The position numbers and the translations under genes were made by a program. A stretch of 64,000 bases of DNA. Source: Paracamarosporium sp. OC-R06-R3. Its lineage: Eukaryota; Ascomycota; Dothideomycetes; Pleosporales; Didymosphaeriaceae. Shown piece after piece: positions 1 through 12,100 of the stretch (the stretch's first letter is position 1; each line of letters begins with the position of its first letter). A model generated the notes under the pieces. It was not told where the DNA came from, made no database searches, and was given only the letters and a program-made list of their open reading frames with translations. Location of the stretch: NCBI GenBank assembly GCA_019828545.1, contig JACVRA010000347.1, forward strand, positions 97,259 to 161,258, written 5' to 3'.

Positions 1-249
1 TCACTTTATTTTACCCTCGAGCGCAGTTCTCAGGATGTACCTTGTACACGTTGCCGCGGCATAGACGCCGTGCTGCCAACGCATCCCAGCCTCGCCAATT
101 CTCTCCCAACCACCTCCGAAGTGATCTCATACCGCAGCAGCACCAAGTCTCACTACCACCACATCTTTATCCACCTGCACGCCTCGATCTAGACCCCGAT
201 AATTCTTGTGCTACCGTTCTGGCGTGCTCAAGAAATATCGTAAACTACT

Positions 250-1698
250 ATGAAGCTACCCAGCCTGCTTGCGCTTCCGCCCGCTATCCTGTTCCTCTGC
301 GCTTCCTCTACCATCGCTGAACCCCAATGGCCGCACAATCTACCAAAACACATGAAATATTTTCCAGAAGATGAGGTACATATCAAGCGAAGCTTAAACA
401 TTCAAGAAAAAATAAAGAGGGAAAAACCTATTGGCGTGAAGAAGATGAGCAGTGATGAGGGCGAAATGTTTATGTTTGACAATTGGATATTCGCATCGGA
501 TATAGAAGGCGCAGAAAAGAGCAAGCGCTCAGAGATCAATTATGGAGAGCTAGCAAACATAACGGGACAATTCGAAGCAGCGTTACGACCGATCGAGGAA
601 AGCCTATTCCTAGATTCTTACCTACGATTTCGCGCCAGAGATTTGCTCTTGAAGCGCGGCTTCAAGTGTCCGACGGGAACGAACGATTGTTCATCCATAG
701 GACAGCCAAATAGTTGCTGCAGCTCGGGATCTACCTGCATGAAGATTTCTGATCAAGGATTTGGACCTGTGGGTTGCTGTCCGAGCGGACAAAGTTGTAG
801 TGGAGGGATTAGTTGCAATACCGAGGCAGGCTATACCAGCTGTCCAGAATCTCCAAACGGAGGTTGCTGTCTGCCTGGATACAGCTGCTTGGATGTTGGG
901 TGTAAGTGGTGAATGATCGAGCAAACAGTAAACGGGATTGACCCCTCAGCAGGCGTGGCGGTTGCTACATCCGTAACTTATGTCCAACCCTCCACATCCA
1001 CATCATCATCCAGCGCTGCATCCTCGACCGGCGTCATTGTAGTTCCGACTACACAGTCTTCTTCTTCTACGACCCCCTCACCCTCACCGACACCGTCAAC
1101 ATCGTATACATGTAGTACAGGATGGTTTTCGTGTCCAGCATCCGTCGGAGGGGGCTGCTGTCAGAATGGACGAACCTGCGCGACAGGGGCGTCCTGTCTC
1201 GGCGAAGACCAGTCGAGCACCATGGCACCCTCAGCTCCAGTCCGACCCACAAGCGATTCCGGGACTACATCTGCACCACCTGCATCCTCTTCACCCACCA
1301 ACTCTGTATGTCCTACAGGATTCTACGTCTGCAGTGCATACTATCCTTCTGGCTGTTGCCGCGTTGGTCAAAATTGCGAAACAACTGGTTCATGTGTACC
1401 CACCGCAAGCACTACAGTTGTCAACACTAACGGAGTCGTCATCGTTGCACCGAGTGGTGCCAGCGTCGCTACACAGGGCGGAAGCTGTCCAAGCGCGTGG
1501 TATAGCTGTGCTGCAAGTCTGGGTGGCAACTGCTGTCCCAACGGCTTTTCTTGCGGAGACCAATGCACGGCAACGTCTGGTACGAGTGTGGCAGATAAAG
1601 TGGCCCCCAGTACAGCAGCCACAATACCTTCGATGATTTCTATATGGGCCATGACAACTGGCGTTATTGGTATCGGACTCGCGATGATTTTGCTATGA
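250..1698 (+). CDS. GPI-anchored cysteine-rich cell-surface protein
   Basis: Two exons, 250-901 and 950-1698, joined over a 48 bp GTAAGT..CAG intron, give 466 residues. Without splicing the frame stops at 910-912. An N-terminal signal peptide (about residues 1-23) is followed by a lysine-rich stretch, then five or more Cys-rich modules built on C-P-x-G / G-G-C-C-x-x-G-x-x-C patterns. Ser/Thr/Pro-rich linkers separate the modules and should be O-glycosylated. The C-terminus is a hydrophobic segment of about 20 residues ending in Leu-Leu, typical of a GPI-attachment signal. This architecture is common among uncharacterised ascomycete wall proteins. A role in wall structure or adhesion is inferred; no enzyme motif is visible. 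The exact splice acceptor is the only uncertain point. Confidence 0.75.
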
Positions 1699-1825
1699 AA
1701 CATGCTACTATCTGACGAATCTACGACTATTCATTCGATCCGCTGATCGAGACTCTTGAGAATTCGGGGCCGTATCTGTTACCGAACTTTTATTACAATA
1801 TGATATCTGGTCCGTCCTCGGGTCT

Positions 1826-2614
1826 TCAAACGATCTCACTTCGATACACCCCATCCAACTCCGCCTCCCTCGTCCATATATTCATCCCAAGCTTTTTTCC
1901 TCTTTGCACGGGTTGTCCGGAGTGCAACGTCCTCCGGTCGCCTACTCTTCCCTTCCCAGCTTTGCCACTTCGAAGATTGCGCCAGTACACAGCGTTTCGA
2001 GAAACCGGTCGAAACGTTACGCCATCCTCCCAACCAGCATCGCAATTCACAAATTCACACCACCGTTCATCCTTGGGTGCATCGAGCAATGGAAACTGCG
2101 TTCCACCACCCACGATGTCGTCAGATGTGCTGATATATACGAAGAAGGACGAAAGACGGTTACCGCCGTACTCGGGGGTCGTTTGAAGCGGCGAAGTAAA
2201 CCAATCTGTATGTGGCGCATATTTTTCTCCCAAGCTATACTGCACCGCCTGCAATGGCTCTAGATGCGTGCGCGGGATGTCGTAGCCTTGAAATTGTAGC
2301 GCGCGCTCTTCAATGCACCGCACTACTTCATCGCTATGCAACGATGCGGATCTGGACGTGCGGGTTGAGGCCAGGTGCTGCTGGCCGGATTGATCGGCGA
2401 TCTGAGACGAGGTGAAGCGTCCTGCGGAAACGGACTCGAGATGTTGGGCTTCGATTTCTGTAAGGAAGCCAGGTATGTATATGATGAGCGGGTTTTCAGA
2501 GAAGATTTGAACATTGTAGAGGTGGTGGGGGCACGTGTAGTTCTTGGCTGAGGTTGCTGTCACAAGAACTAGAAAGGGCAATGGAAGTAGTCGATTGAAC
2601 ATTGTAGACTTCAT
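1826..2614 (-). CDS. Prolyl 4-hydroxylase-like 2-oxoglutarate/Fe(II) dioxygenase
   Basis: Single exon of 262 residues. The start is the ATG at 2614, which gives an immediate hydrophobic signal or anchor segment (residues 5-22). The dioxygenase core follows the P4H-alpha pattern. The iron ligands are visible as P-H-T-D (H135, D137) and the distal His in T-L-H-S-G (H231). The 2-oxoglutarate-binding basic residue falls in G-K-K-L-G-M-N-I-W (about K241). A G-G-G-T-x-F strand (about 169-174) is also typical. The family hydroxylates protein proline using O2 and 2-oxoglutarate; the signal sequence suggests the secretory pathway or ER lumen. It is divergent from the PDI-like gene at 2991, another likely ER protein. 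The substrate is unknown. Confidence 0.88.
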   Translation of the reverse strand: MKSTMFNRLLPLPFLVLVTATSAKNYTCPHHLYNVQIFSENPLIIYIPGFLTEIEAQHLESVSAGRFTSSQIADQSGQQHLASTRTSRSASLHSDEVVRCIEERALQFQGYDIPRTHLEPLQAVQYSLGEKYAPHTDWFTSPLQTTPEYGGNRLSSFFVYISTSDDIVGGGTQFPLLDAPKDERWCEFVNCDAGWEDGVTFRPVSRNAVYWRNLRSGKAGKGRVGDRRTLHSGQPVQRGKKLGMNIWTREAELDGVYRSEIV

Positions 2615-2990
2615 TTGAACAAATGACAAACGTACGCCTGGAAGTAGTTTACTAGTGCAATTGTCGGAATAAATCTTCTGAAAGAGAAGAATTCGAAAAG
2701 TTGACGTTTTCTGAGAGTCTTATGAGTTTAGTGGGGGAACATCCCTCCGGCTAATGTTCGTCACAGTGCTGAAACAATGTGAGTTCCAGCACCTCCGGCG
2801 TGGGACAATTTCACGTCTACTAAAGACCCCGGGCACTGACCACTGTTCCCGCTCGCTCAATAAAAACGAGCTTCTTCTTAATGTGGTGTTTTAACAAAAT
2901 CACAAATCCAAAAGCTTGCTCAAGGTTACTGGACAAATTTTCTCACTTGTTCCTTTCTACCACAAGATATACTTCGATTACTTTACAATC
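2615..2990. promoter_or_regulatory. Divergent promoter between dioxygenase and PDI-like gene
   Basis: 376 bp without coding potential, lying between two divergently transcribed genes. The heptamer CCTCCGG occurs twice in direct orientation, at 2744-2750 and 2792-2798; CGG-type words are classic half-sites for Zn2Cys6 regulators. An A-rich stretch (AATAAAAAC near 2860) could serve as a TATA-like element for the rightward gene. Co-regulation of the two neighbours is inference. Confidence 0.4.
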
Positions 2991-4177
2991 ATGATACTTT
3001 CAATCATACAAATTCCGTTGCTTGCCGCTTCACTCCAAATCGCTTTCGCCTCCCCATCAAGTCTGTGGACAGATTTCTCGAAACACAATCTCGATTTAAC
3101 GACAGAAGTGAATTCCAGACTTCTAACAGTTTTTTCATCGCGAACGTTTGAGCCTGTTCAATCTTTCCATAAAGTTCTCGACAAGCTGGAGTTGGATCAA
3201 CGCGTAAATACAAGGATCATTCTAATAGATTGCGACATCGAGTTAAAGCTATGCAGAGAACACGATGTGAACGAGTACCCTACAATACGCTTGTTCAAGG
3301 AAGGCATACCCAATAGAGATGGAAATAAAGAGATAACTTCGGTAAGATATCGTGGCCGAAAGACGGAGCATGCGATCCGATCTTTCTTGCTAAAGCACGA
3401 ATATGCCGTAATAACCGATGTTGGGGATGAGAGAGGATTGGAAATTTTGAAGAAAATTGACGATGTAGTGATCGTTGCGTTTACGTCTGGATACTGGGAC
3501 GAACCAACGAGAGTGTTCCACTCTATCGCAGAGAAGTACCACGAAGATTTCATCTTCGGCTATACGCACGACAAGAAATGTGCAGAGAAAGAGGGGGTCA
3601 CTGTACCATCTATAGTATGCTACAAGAACACCGATGGCGACCACAGAGTTCTCAGAGGAGACTACACTGAAGCAGACGTGGAAGAATTCTTAGCAGCGGC
3701 TCCGCGAATGGTGATAGGGGACTTCAGCGAACGAACCGTGGATAATTTTATGGCAGTGAGTCACACAAATGCCTTGATATTTACTGCTAACCTTACCAGC
3801 CGGGGAAATTATCTGCATATCTCTTCGCTACCACTGAAGATGAAGCCACACATTTGCGCCAAGAGCTCACACCCATCGCGAAAAAGTTTGATCAATACGT
3901 CACTTTTGGTATCGCGGATGCCTTCGAATACAGGCCTATGGCAACGAACTTCGGACTTGCGAACGACGAATTCCCGGCACTAGTCATGCATGCACCGATG
4001 AATGACAACGTGTTCCTTTATCTACAAGGCAGAAAGATTGTTGCATCGGTTGTTGAAGAAATGTTAACGACGATCTTGCAAGGGAGAGCGACCTCTGGAC
4101 AAGTATTTGGAACCGAGGCACCCGAACTAGTGAAAGGGATGGCAGAGAGTGAGACAAGGCAACGCAATGAGCTATGA
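2991..4177 (+). CDS. PDI-like ER protein without CxxC active site
   Basis: Exons 2991-3755 and 3800-4177 (44 bp intron, GTGAGT..CAG with branch GCTAAC at 3786) encode 380 residues. The ATG at 2991 gives a good signal peptide (about 1-20). The first domain has thioredoxin-fold features: a V-F-S-S strand, a D-C-D strand about 40 residues later and the cis-proline loop E-Y-P-T-I. The position where PDI carries C-G-H-C reads S-R-T-F, so no redox motif is present. Two further thioredoxin-like domains resemble PDI b and b'. The second catalytic a' domain and a KDEL-type tail are missing. Canonical PDI is about 500 residues. A chaperone-like or non-redox ER role is inferred. Confidence 0.72.
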
Positions 4178-4862
4178 AAGAAAGTTCCATTGTTTGGAAA
4201 ATCTCAAGCTGATTAACCTGATGATTCGTAAGATTGACATCATGTGAGCAAACGCCACAGCAATCCAAGCCTTCGTATTTGGAGACATCATATGCAGGGG
4301 CTCTACGAAACGCGTTTCTGCTCCTGCAACAGCACGTACGACGGTCCGTTGCTTTTTGCGCAACCGAATGGAACCAGTAGAGGGAGAACAAGCTATCATC
4401 ATTGATTCACGTAGTGCAGGTGTGGTTTGCACAGCCACTGAGGAATGCATGAGGGCGTGAGGGCTAGCCAATGTCGCTTGAGCTTGTTGTGATTCAGCCT
4501 CGTATGTGTGCCACATGTCTTACATTTCCCGTTGTCGCTTGTGTGCACTACGTCAAAGTGTTGCGCTGATCGCTAGAAACTGTAGAAGTTTGAGGGAATT
4601 AAAAACTCCACAAAGCTGGGCAAGGGCGGCCTTACACCCTTGATATATTCTCTCGTCAGGTGTGCAAGCCCTTGCCGCATCGTTTTCCGCAGCCAATTCA
4701 GAGTTACATTTAGCTATTGGCTAGGCAACAGCTAGACTCGCCGTAATTGGTAGCCCTGAGGTACACGCGTTATGCAGGCGGTGTCTGAATACAGCCTTCA
4801 CTGGCTAATATTTCAACAAGTACGAGGCTGAAATACTGTGCATATAGGTATATTGTAAAGGC
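4178..4862. other. Intergenic, nothing recognised
   Basis: 685 bp between two rightward genes, expected to hold the terminator of the PDI-like gene and the promoter of the membrane protein. A leftward open stretch at 4172-4516 has no recognisable domain and is treated as chance. Confidence 0.4.
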
Positions 4863-6576
4863 ATGGTCGTAGTGATCTCAATCACATGGAGCAAACTTTG
4901 TTGTTTTTTCAAGATGAATTGTTCTCTATCGACGATGCGAAAATCGTTAACAGGTTTCGACTTCGATGGACTGTTTACGGAATATACATATCTCAATGCA
5001 ACATGTCCATTGAACAGCGATATATTCTTCAAGGGGACCAGAATGCTGACGGATAAATCTTGTAGAATCATAACAGGAACCGTCAACTCCATTTGGACAG
5101 GGTGGACGCCGTATCCCATCCAAGACATCTGGACTCGAATCGTGACATGGAAACTTCCACTGTTGCAGCTTGCAGTTCAATTTCCGCGTGCCCCATTAGG
5201 CTTCAATGTTGAGACAGCGACCATTGTGCATTTACTCGGCGACCCAGTTGATTCCATGGCAAGTGTCTTGTTCACGTTGGCTATGTGTCGCTCCCGGGCC
5301 AGTCTAGCGAAAGCTACATGCAAAGACGTGGGGATACAAGAGAATCAACCCGAATATGCACCCACATGGAAGGCGTTGGCGCTTATCATGGTCTCATACG
5401 ATGAGTGCGGAAAGTCCGATCAAGTTCAAGGGTTCTGTAGAGATTAGTATGTACAAAGCTTTTCCAGCACGCGACTTACTGATGGATGTGTTTAGCTCAG
5501 CTTCGCGAAGACACCCTGCATTTCAAAGCGAGATTCGTCACATCTACGAGGAAACCGCAAATTGTTTAGCGGCTGACAGAACAACTAAATCGCTTCCAGT
5601 ATTCGTGGCAGAAGTATTCTTCATTGGTGGCTGGCTCATTGCTCTCATCAAAGCAGCTTCATCAGAACCAAACTCAACTAATTGGCCAAACGTGGAAGTA
5701 CATAGTGTAGCGTTTTCGGGCATGTACTTATGGGTTACTTCAGCAGTAGTGGTCGGATCCGTGATCGGCGCTTCCCAGACTGAGGGATCCATTCCCCGCC
5801 TGTTACAAGCTTTGGAATACGAATTGACACAAGTCCAAGGCCAGCTTTCAAGGCGCCCTTCTGCAACTCACCGAGAAGAAACCGGCTGGTGCAAAAAAGG
5901 GATAGAACGCGCAGTCCACGGAGGCTTGAACAATTGGAGACCTAGGAAGTGGAGCAGTCGGCAACGATCCCTGGAAATAAGTAACTGGAATTTGGTATCG
6001 TTTTTCATGGTTGCTTTGGTAGCCCTTGGTGCGAGCTTTATCACGGCTATTCTCTTGTCATACTTCGTTGCCCCACAAGGCTTCAATTGTCGTCACATCC
6101 CGCAAACAGTTATGTAAGAAATTTCTCACCGTTATTTTTAAGGTCTCTGATTAATAATAATCAGGCTCGCCGTTTGGTTTGTCAGCTTTCTTCTCGAATG
6201 CGGTTTCGAACTGTGGCTACCCAGAGGCCTTTTCTGGGCTGTTTTTTGCAAGGATATAGTCGCTGCTTTGACCAACATTGGCATGGTTGTCATAACCCAG
6301 TGGGGAATTATGAACTCTTGTGCCTGTTGGTCAATGTGGGGGATGAGAGGTCTTCACCTCCCACAGATGTCAAACGTCAAACCAGGACTGATGAGATACA
6401 CCCGCCACATTGCACCCTGGATTACTTTCATGGCTATCCTTTTTCAGTTAGTTTTCTGCGGCGCCATAGCTTGGATATACTGCGATGCTGTTCGAGTGTA
6501 CATTCAACGAGATGATGGTGCATCTAATCGGGAGTGGAAGAAAAAGAATGTGGCAGTGACACGTACGACAGTATGA
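4863..6576 (+). CDS. Fungal multi-pass membrane protein of unknown function
   Basis: Three exons, 4863-5446, 5496-6113 and 6165-6576, with 49 and 51 bp introns, give 537 residues in one continuous frame. At least six strongly hydrophobic segments are seen: near residues 215-235, 255-280, 375-400, 405-425, 435-455 and 475-500. An amphipathic region before them carries a W-T-x-W-T-P-Y-P-like patch and W-K-L-P-L-L-Q-L. I recognise this pattern from uncharacterised filamentous-fungal membrane proteins but cannot attach a function. The first exon could be preceded by an unseen upstream exon, because the chosen ATG is not followed by a signal peptide. The polar linker around 310-370 is probably cytosolic. 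Confidence 0.7.
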
Positions 6577-7002
6577 CGGGATGTATGACAGAAAATTCTG
6601 GTTTAAGAACCTTGCATTACAAATATCTACCATAAAATGGTGCCTTTTTTCCGGTAGTATAGTCCTAAGAGAAGCCGCTATACCTACCTTGCTCATTCTA
6701 CACGTTCAGATAGTGCTTTTTGAGGAGTAAACTTAATTTAGCCGCGACGCAACATATCATAGCGACTTGCTATATGTTCTGCAGACGGGCGACTGAAACA
6801 GGACCGGAGCGGGGTAGAAGCAGCTCCTGGATAGGAGACACACTAGCCCTTTCGGGGTAAATGAATTCTAAACGGCCCCATGGCAGTCTCCCGTTCGCCC
6901 GACACACTTCATCTCACGCCTAATCAGTCTGATTCTGCGCCGTCGCGCAACTCATACTTACGAAACAAGTCTTCCCGCAGTTTTCCTTGTCGAAAAGCGG
7001 TG
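6577..7002. other. Intergenic, promoter of carboxylesterase
   Basis: 426 bp, no coding signal. It should contain the 3' end of the membrane-protein transcript and the carboxylesterase promoter. No clear TATA box or repeat was found. Confidence 0.35.
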
Positions 7003-8706
7003 ATGAAGGCCAATACGCTTCTTCTTGTCTTCCTGGGGTCCGCCGTAGCTGGGACGTCGGGTTCGTCGTCCGTCATTCGTACGAGTAGTTGCCTTGTACG
7101 TGGCCATAGATCTCAATTCGCGCCAAGTGTAACTGCGTACCTTGGTATACCTTATGCGCAACCACCAATTGGAGATTTACGCTTCGCGCCTCCTCAGCGA
7201 TATCAATCAAATGGAAGACGTGTTTTCGGTGATGAATTTGTGAGTGTGTATTTCGCAGGATACCAAATCTTCGTACTGGTACCGTGTATTATCCCAGAAT
7301 TGGCAGTGTAGAGGGCAACAGTTCCCAAAAAGTCGAGCTTCACTTAATATATTGACCCAAAGCTTAGGGCTACTCCTGTTCCATCTCCCCCACGACCACA
7401 AGCGACCTTCTTCCGAACCCTAATGCAGGCCTTAACTTTACAGCAGCTGGGGTGCAGTACTTTAATGCACTCGCTCAAGTTAACGAGAGCTTCAGCGAAG
7501 ATTGCCTTACGTTGAATATATGGACTAAGCATGCCAGAACGAATCAAACGAAGGGAGTCTTCCTCTTCGTCCCTGGTGGTGGATTTATATCTGGGAGTTC
7601 CAATTCGAAGACATATGATGGAGCGAAGCTTGCCATGCAGGAGGATGTTGTGGTCGTTACTTTCAAGTGTGTGGCAACTCATCGTAAATATAGAGAAAGA
7701 AGATTCTGACCGAACTAGTTACCGCCTTAATATTTTGGGGTTTCCAGGTGCACCAGGTACTCAAAACGTGGGCTTGCTAGATCAACGCCTCGCTGTTGAA
7801 TGGGTCCGCGATAATGTTGCGAAGTTTGGTGGGGATCCTTTACGCATCACGCTTGCAGGAGAATCTGCTGGCGGGGCCTCAGTGGATTATTACTCTTATG
7901 CGTGGACGGAAGACCCAATCGTTGCAGGCTTTGTTGCGCAATCCGGAACCGTCCAACTGGCAGGATCGCTTCCCAAAGATATAGCTGCTAGCAACTGGTT
8001 CAGTACAACCGCATTGATTGGTTGCGGGAACAACATTAATGGTACAAGCGCGACGTTAAACTGCATGCGCTCAAGGAACGTGAGCGAGATCATGAAAGCA
8101 ATCCCTCAAGCCTCAATCGGGTCCATACTTTTTACGCCCTTCGTCGACGATATTACTGTATTTGCGGATTACACAACGCGGGCGGCAGCCGGAAACTTTA
8201 TCAAAAGGCCTTTACTTATCGGACATAACGACTTTGAAGCATCGCTCTTTGACATGATCCAACGGCTCAAAGGCATCGAACTCCCTGCTAGCTTTTGGTA
8301 TGAATTTGAGATAACGGGATTCTTTTGTCCGGTGGCAACACGTGCGGCCATCAGCGCGCACAACAACGTACCAACGTGGCGCTATAGGTATTTTGGAGAC
8401 TGGCCGGATATGCGTCTGTCCGATACAATTTACACTGGGGCATATCATGCCGCAGAGCTCAGTATATTATTTGATACGGTGCGGCAAGGGTATGGGATAC
8501 CAGGTAGTACGAGAAGCGAGGTTGAGTTTGGAAAATATATGAGAGGTGCTTGGGCAGCTTTTGTCATGGATCCAGAGCGTGGACTGGAAAGGTATGGATG
8601 GCCGGCTTACGACCCAAATACAGAAAGCCTCGTGAGACTAGCGTATGGAAATGCAAGCGGGCTGAACATTGCCTATCCATCGATATACGATGGAAGATGT
8701 ATTTAA
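7003..8706 (+). CDS. Secreted type-B carboxylesterase / lipase
   Basis: Three exons, 7003-7239, 7368-7666 and 7719-8706, give 507 residues. The introns are 128 and 52 bp; the first is long for this window. A signal peptide (about 1-18) is followed by the family markers in order: G-I-P-Y-A-x-P-P, S-E-D-C-L-x-L-N-I-W, the oxyanion-hole G-G-G-F, and the nucleophile elbow G-E-S-A-G-G (Ser near 228). The acid falls in G-H-N-D-F-E, and the catalytic His in G-A-Y-H-A-A-E-L. The triad is therefore complete. Length and order fit the fungal carboxylesterase/lipase family that hydrolyses ester bonds outside the cell. Substrate cannot be told from sequence. Confidence 0.9.
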
Positions 8707-9102
8707 AGAGTCTAGAGATGGTGTATACTGGCTATAGTGAAAACAGTACTTGACGCCATGGATGTTATGTTAGAAAGGCGATATATAGAAGACAATTTAT
8801 TTTACCACGCCCTTTTTTGTGCTGATTTTTAGGAGAATCACCTTTTTTGTATTATTCTTTGTACTAAGGCGTATGCCGAATTCTAGTCAAAACCAATACT
8901 CTAGAGATAGAAGATAGTATGGGAGGTTAGAGTGCGAATAGTCACCTGTATATTCCCATATGCTTACATTGCGAGAAGCCTTTGAAGCTCAATGGCAGAC
9001 AAGCATAACGAGTGCATTCCCAGTATGAGTTAGGGCATGAGATCGTTTTGAAGAACGCATTGAAGTGTGATAATCCTAAACACCATCCGCTTTCCCATAC
9101 TT
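8707..9102. terminator. Convergent 3' region, carboxylesterase and CYP505
   Basis: 396 bp between the stop codons of two convergent genes. It is AT-rich, with several short T-runs and CCTTTTTTGT repeated near 8811 and 8841. Presumed shared polyadenylation region; no gene is seen. Confidence 0.4.
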
Positions 9103-12100
9103 TTAAGCAAAGACATCCACGACAACCCTCTCATTCCTCAATCCTTTGAACCACTTCTCCATCTCCTCACTCGCCACATCGCCCACGTTATTCTCCACGA
9201 CCATCCTTGCACATTCCTTAATACCTTCCACCATGCCTGGGGCTCCACAAAGAAAAACCTTCGCCCCGGCCCTCCACATCTCACTCACTTCATCCTTATC
9301 CCTCCACATGCGTTCCTGGACATATCTGCACCCCTGCGCGTCGGGATGCTGTGGATCACGACTGTACGCATACCGTATGTCTACAGCACCCATATTCGAC
9401 CACTCCGCGAGTTCGGAGTAATATAAAGCATCTGCGATGGGAGAGCGGCACCCAATGAATAGTAGTGCAGGTGCTAGCCGTGCGTGTGGGTTTGCTGAGA
9501 GCATTACTGCGCGCTCTTGAATGAAACCGCGGAATGGTGCTAAACCTGTACCGTTGCAGAACATGATGATAGGGGTCATATATATGCTGGCTGGGAGATG
9601 GAATGCAGATGGTGCGGGTCGAATACTGATTTGCAGGGCGTCTCCGGTGCGTAAAGAGGACAAGTAGGTACCTGCTACGCCTTGGAAACGCGATGTACCG
9701 GCTAGCGAGGTGGCGTTGAGGACGCCGTAAGTTATGCTACAAACTGACGGGGAGAGGAGAGGGGAAGAGGAGATGGAGTAGTGCCTCGGTCGCATTGGAG
9801 GCATATGCGAGAGGAAAGTAGCGAAGGGGAGTGTGATATTGGGGTGGGCCTCGAGAATATCGAGGAGGGAGATGCGCTTCGTGATCACTTCGGTGTAATA
9901 GAGAGACTTATGAAGTGTATCTAGTACTTCCATGATCTTAGCGTCTGTTGTGTGTTCGATGCATGTTTGTAGATCCTTGCGTTTGATCAGTTCACTGTGA
10001 CAAAGGTCTGGAGTAAGTGCCTTACCTTCTTAGTCGCGGGTTGCGACAGCTCAACGAAACCTTTCAGAAGATCAATCACAGATGTGGGCCTATTTGCAGG
10101 CAGCGTAACTGGACCTCCATGCTTGATCGTAGCAACTGCGTCTCTTGGAATCGAAAAGCGTGTCAAAACGCGACGAACACTTTCATCAGGGTTCAATGGT
10201 AGAACTGCGAGATAGTCACCAGCTTGGTATGACATGTCTTCCGGTAACTTGATCTCGAGATGTCGCTTTTCAGGCTCGCCTGGAGCGGTCAAAATGTACG
10301 CGCTGAGCACTTTCCCATGTTGGACAGTTTGCTGGAGCTGTGATGCGCGGGTCGACGTCGATATTTCCATGTCAAGCTCTTGCTTTGCAGACTTCACAGA
10401 GGCAGTGCCAAATTGCGCAGTAATAGCGGGCCAGAATTTTTCCTCTGCCCAAGTATCAAAGTCGGAAAACATGTCGCCCTGGGAAGCATCAGACAAACCG
10501 CCCTCGACAATTCTTCTTGCACCTAAAGCTCCTAGCTTAGAGTCAACCAATTTGGGAATGCGGTGGAATGTCGAGCTCCAGTCCTTGTGTCCACAGCCAA
10601 AGACAGCGTATTGGACATGTTCAAACAGAGAGCCATCTTTCAGAAAACGAAGCCACTCTACGAACTGAGCAGCGTTATCTGGAGGCTCGCCTTCGTAAGA
10701 CGCCGTTATGATCACAACTGGCTCGTTTGGTGGCAAAGCATTGGTGCCAGAATTCATGTCAGCTACCTTGGCTTCGAATCCCCGTGCGTGAGCGTCCGCG
10801 GCTAGTTTTTGTGCGAAGGCTTGACATGTCCCAGTATTAGAGCCGTATAGGATAGTCATGTTCTTTTCTAAAGAACCTTTGACTTGCATCCTCTTCAAAG
10901 ATTCTGATATCTCGTGAGGAGAAGTTGAAGGCTTCGGTTTGTCTACAATGCAACAAATTAAACCGAAACTCTGAAACATTTTTTCTAGAGCCTTACCTGT
11001 CGTGCCCGAAAGCCGTTCTTGCAATCCCGACATCCCAATCCCGTTTCTCAACGAAGCCCTCATGAACAGACCGTCCGGCTTGATCGTTAGATTGGACTTG
11101 ACTTTCAAACTATACGTTGCATCATCCAGCTTGAAGTCAAAATTCTGGAGTAACATAGCCATCACAAGAAGCGCTTCCTGCCACGCAAACGGTCTCCCAA
11201 TGCAACCACGCATGCCAGTTCCAAATGGCTATAACACTGTCAGCTCTCGTGCTTATTATGATTTTTGGGGTATTGGGGCAAATCTACCTTCCATGCATGC
11301 TTTGGCAGACTGTTGAAATGTTCATCCAGCATTCTCTCGGGCCGGAACTCGTTTGCATCTTCTCCATAGACGGCAGGATCACGCTGTATCTTGCCTAGCA
11401 AACACATCATCTGGGCATCTTTCTTCAGTGCGTATTTACCGTTCCCGAGTGAGGGATTCACTTCCATGTTCTCTGGTCGTAGCCCTCTTACAATGACTGG
11501 CGCCGTTGGTTCGAGCCGAAGAGTCTCGCGTAGTATAGCTTCAATGTAGTGTAGTTCCTTGAGATGGTCTACTGCGATTTTGTTGCTACCGACAACATCA
11601 TCAACTTCTTGCCGGGCTTTGAAATACGTAGCGGGGTTCTTGAGCATGTAGTAAAATGCGAAGGAGAGGAGGCCGGACGTGGTTTCGTGTCCTGCAGCGG
11701 ATTAGTTATACTTTTTTCAAACGACATTGGTGATTTACCTGCGATCAGAAACGTAATCATATTCGCCGCAATCAGCTCGTCCCTCATTCCTTCTCCAGTC
11801 TTCGGATCCTTGCCATTAATCATCGCATTGAGCAAGTCTTTCTTTTCCGACGGATTATCCTTTCTCTTTCTCACTAGCTCCTCTGCAATGTCTCGCTGAT
11901 ATTTGGAATCGACTCTCAGCTGCTCATTTCTTCTCAGCATGAACTTTTGCACCACCTTCGGCGTTCTCAGTCTCGAAGCGCCTTCAGATAACACCCCGAC
12001 CATGGCTTGAACGAAAGGATGCATTTCATCTTGGTAGAAAGAGTTAAAGCGGTAGTCCATAGCACATAGAGCGATGGTGTCCAGCGTGAGACGAGTAAAG

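Noticed and set aside
4172..4516. Leftward 114-codon open frame
   Set aside because: Overlaps the end of the PDI-like gene, has no recognisable features and no intron-supported extension.
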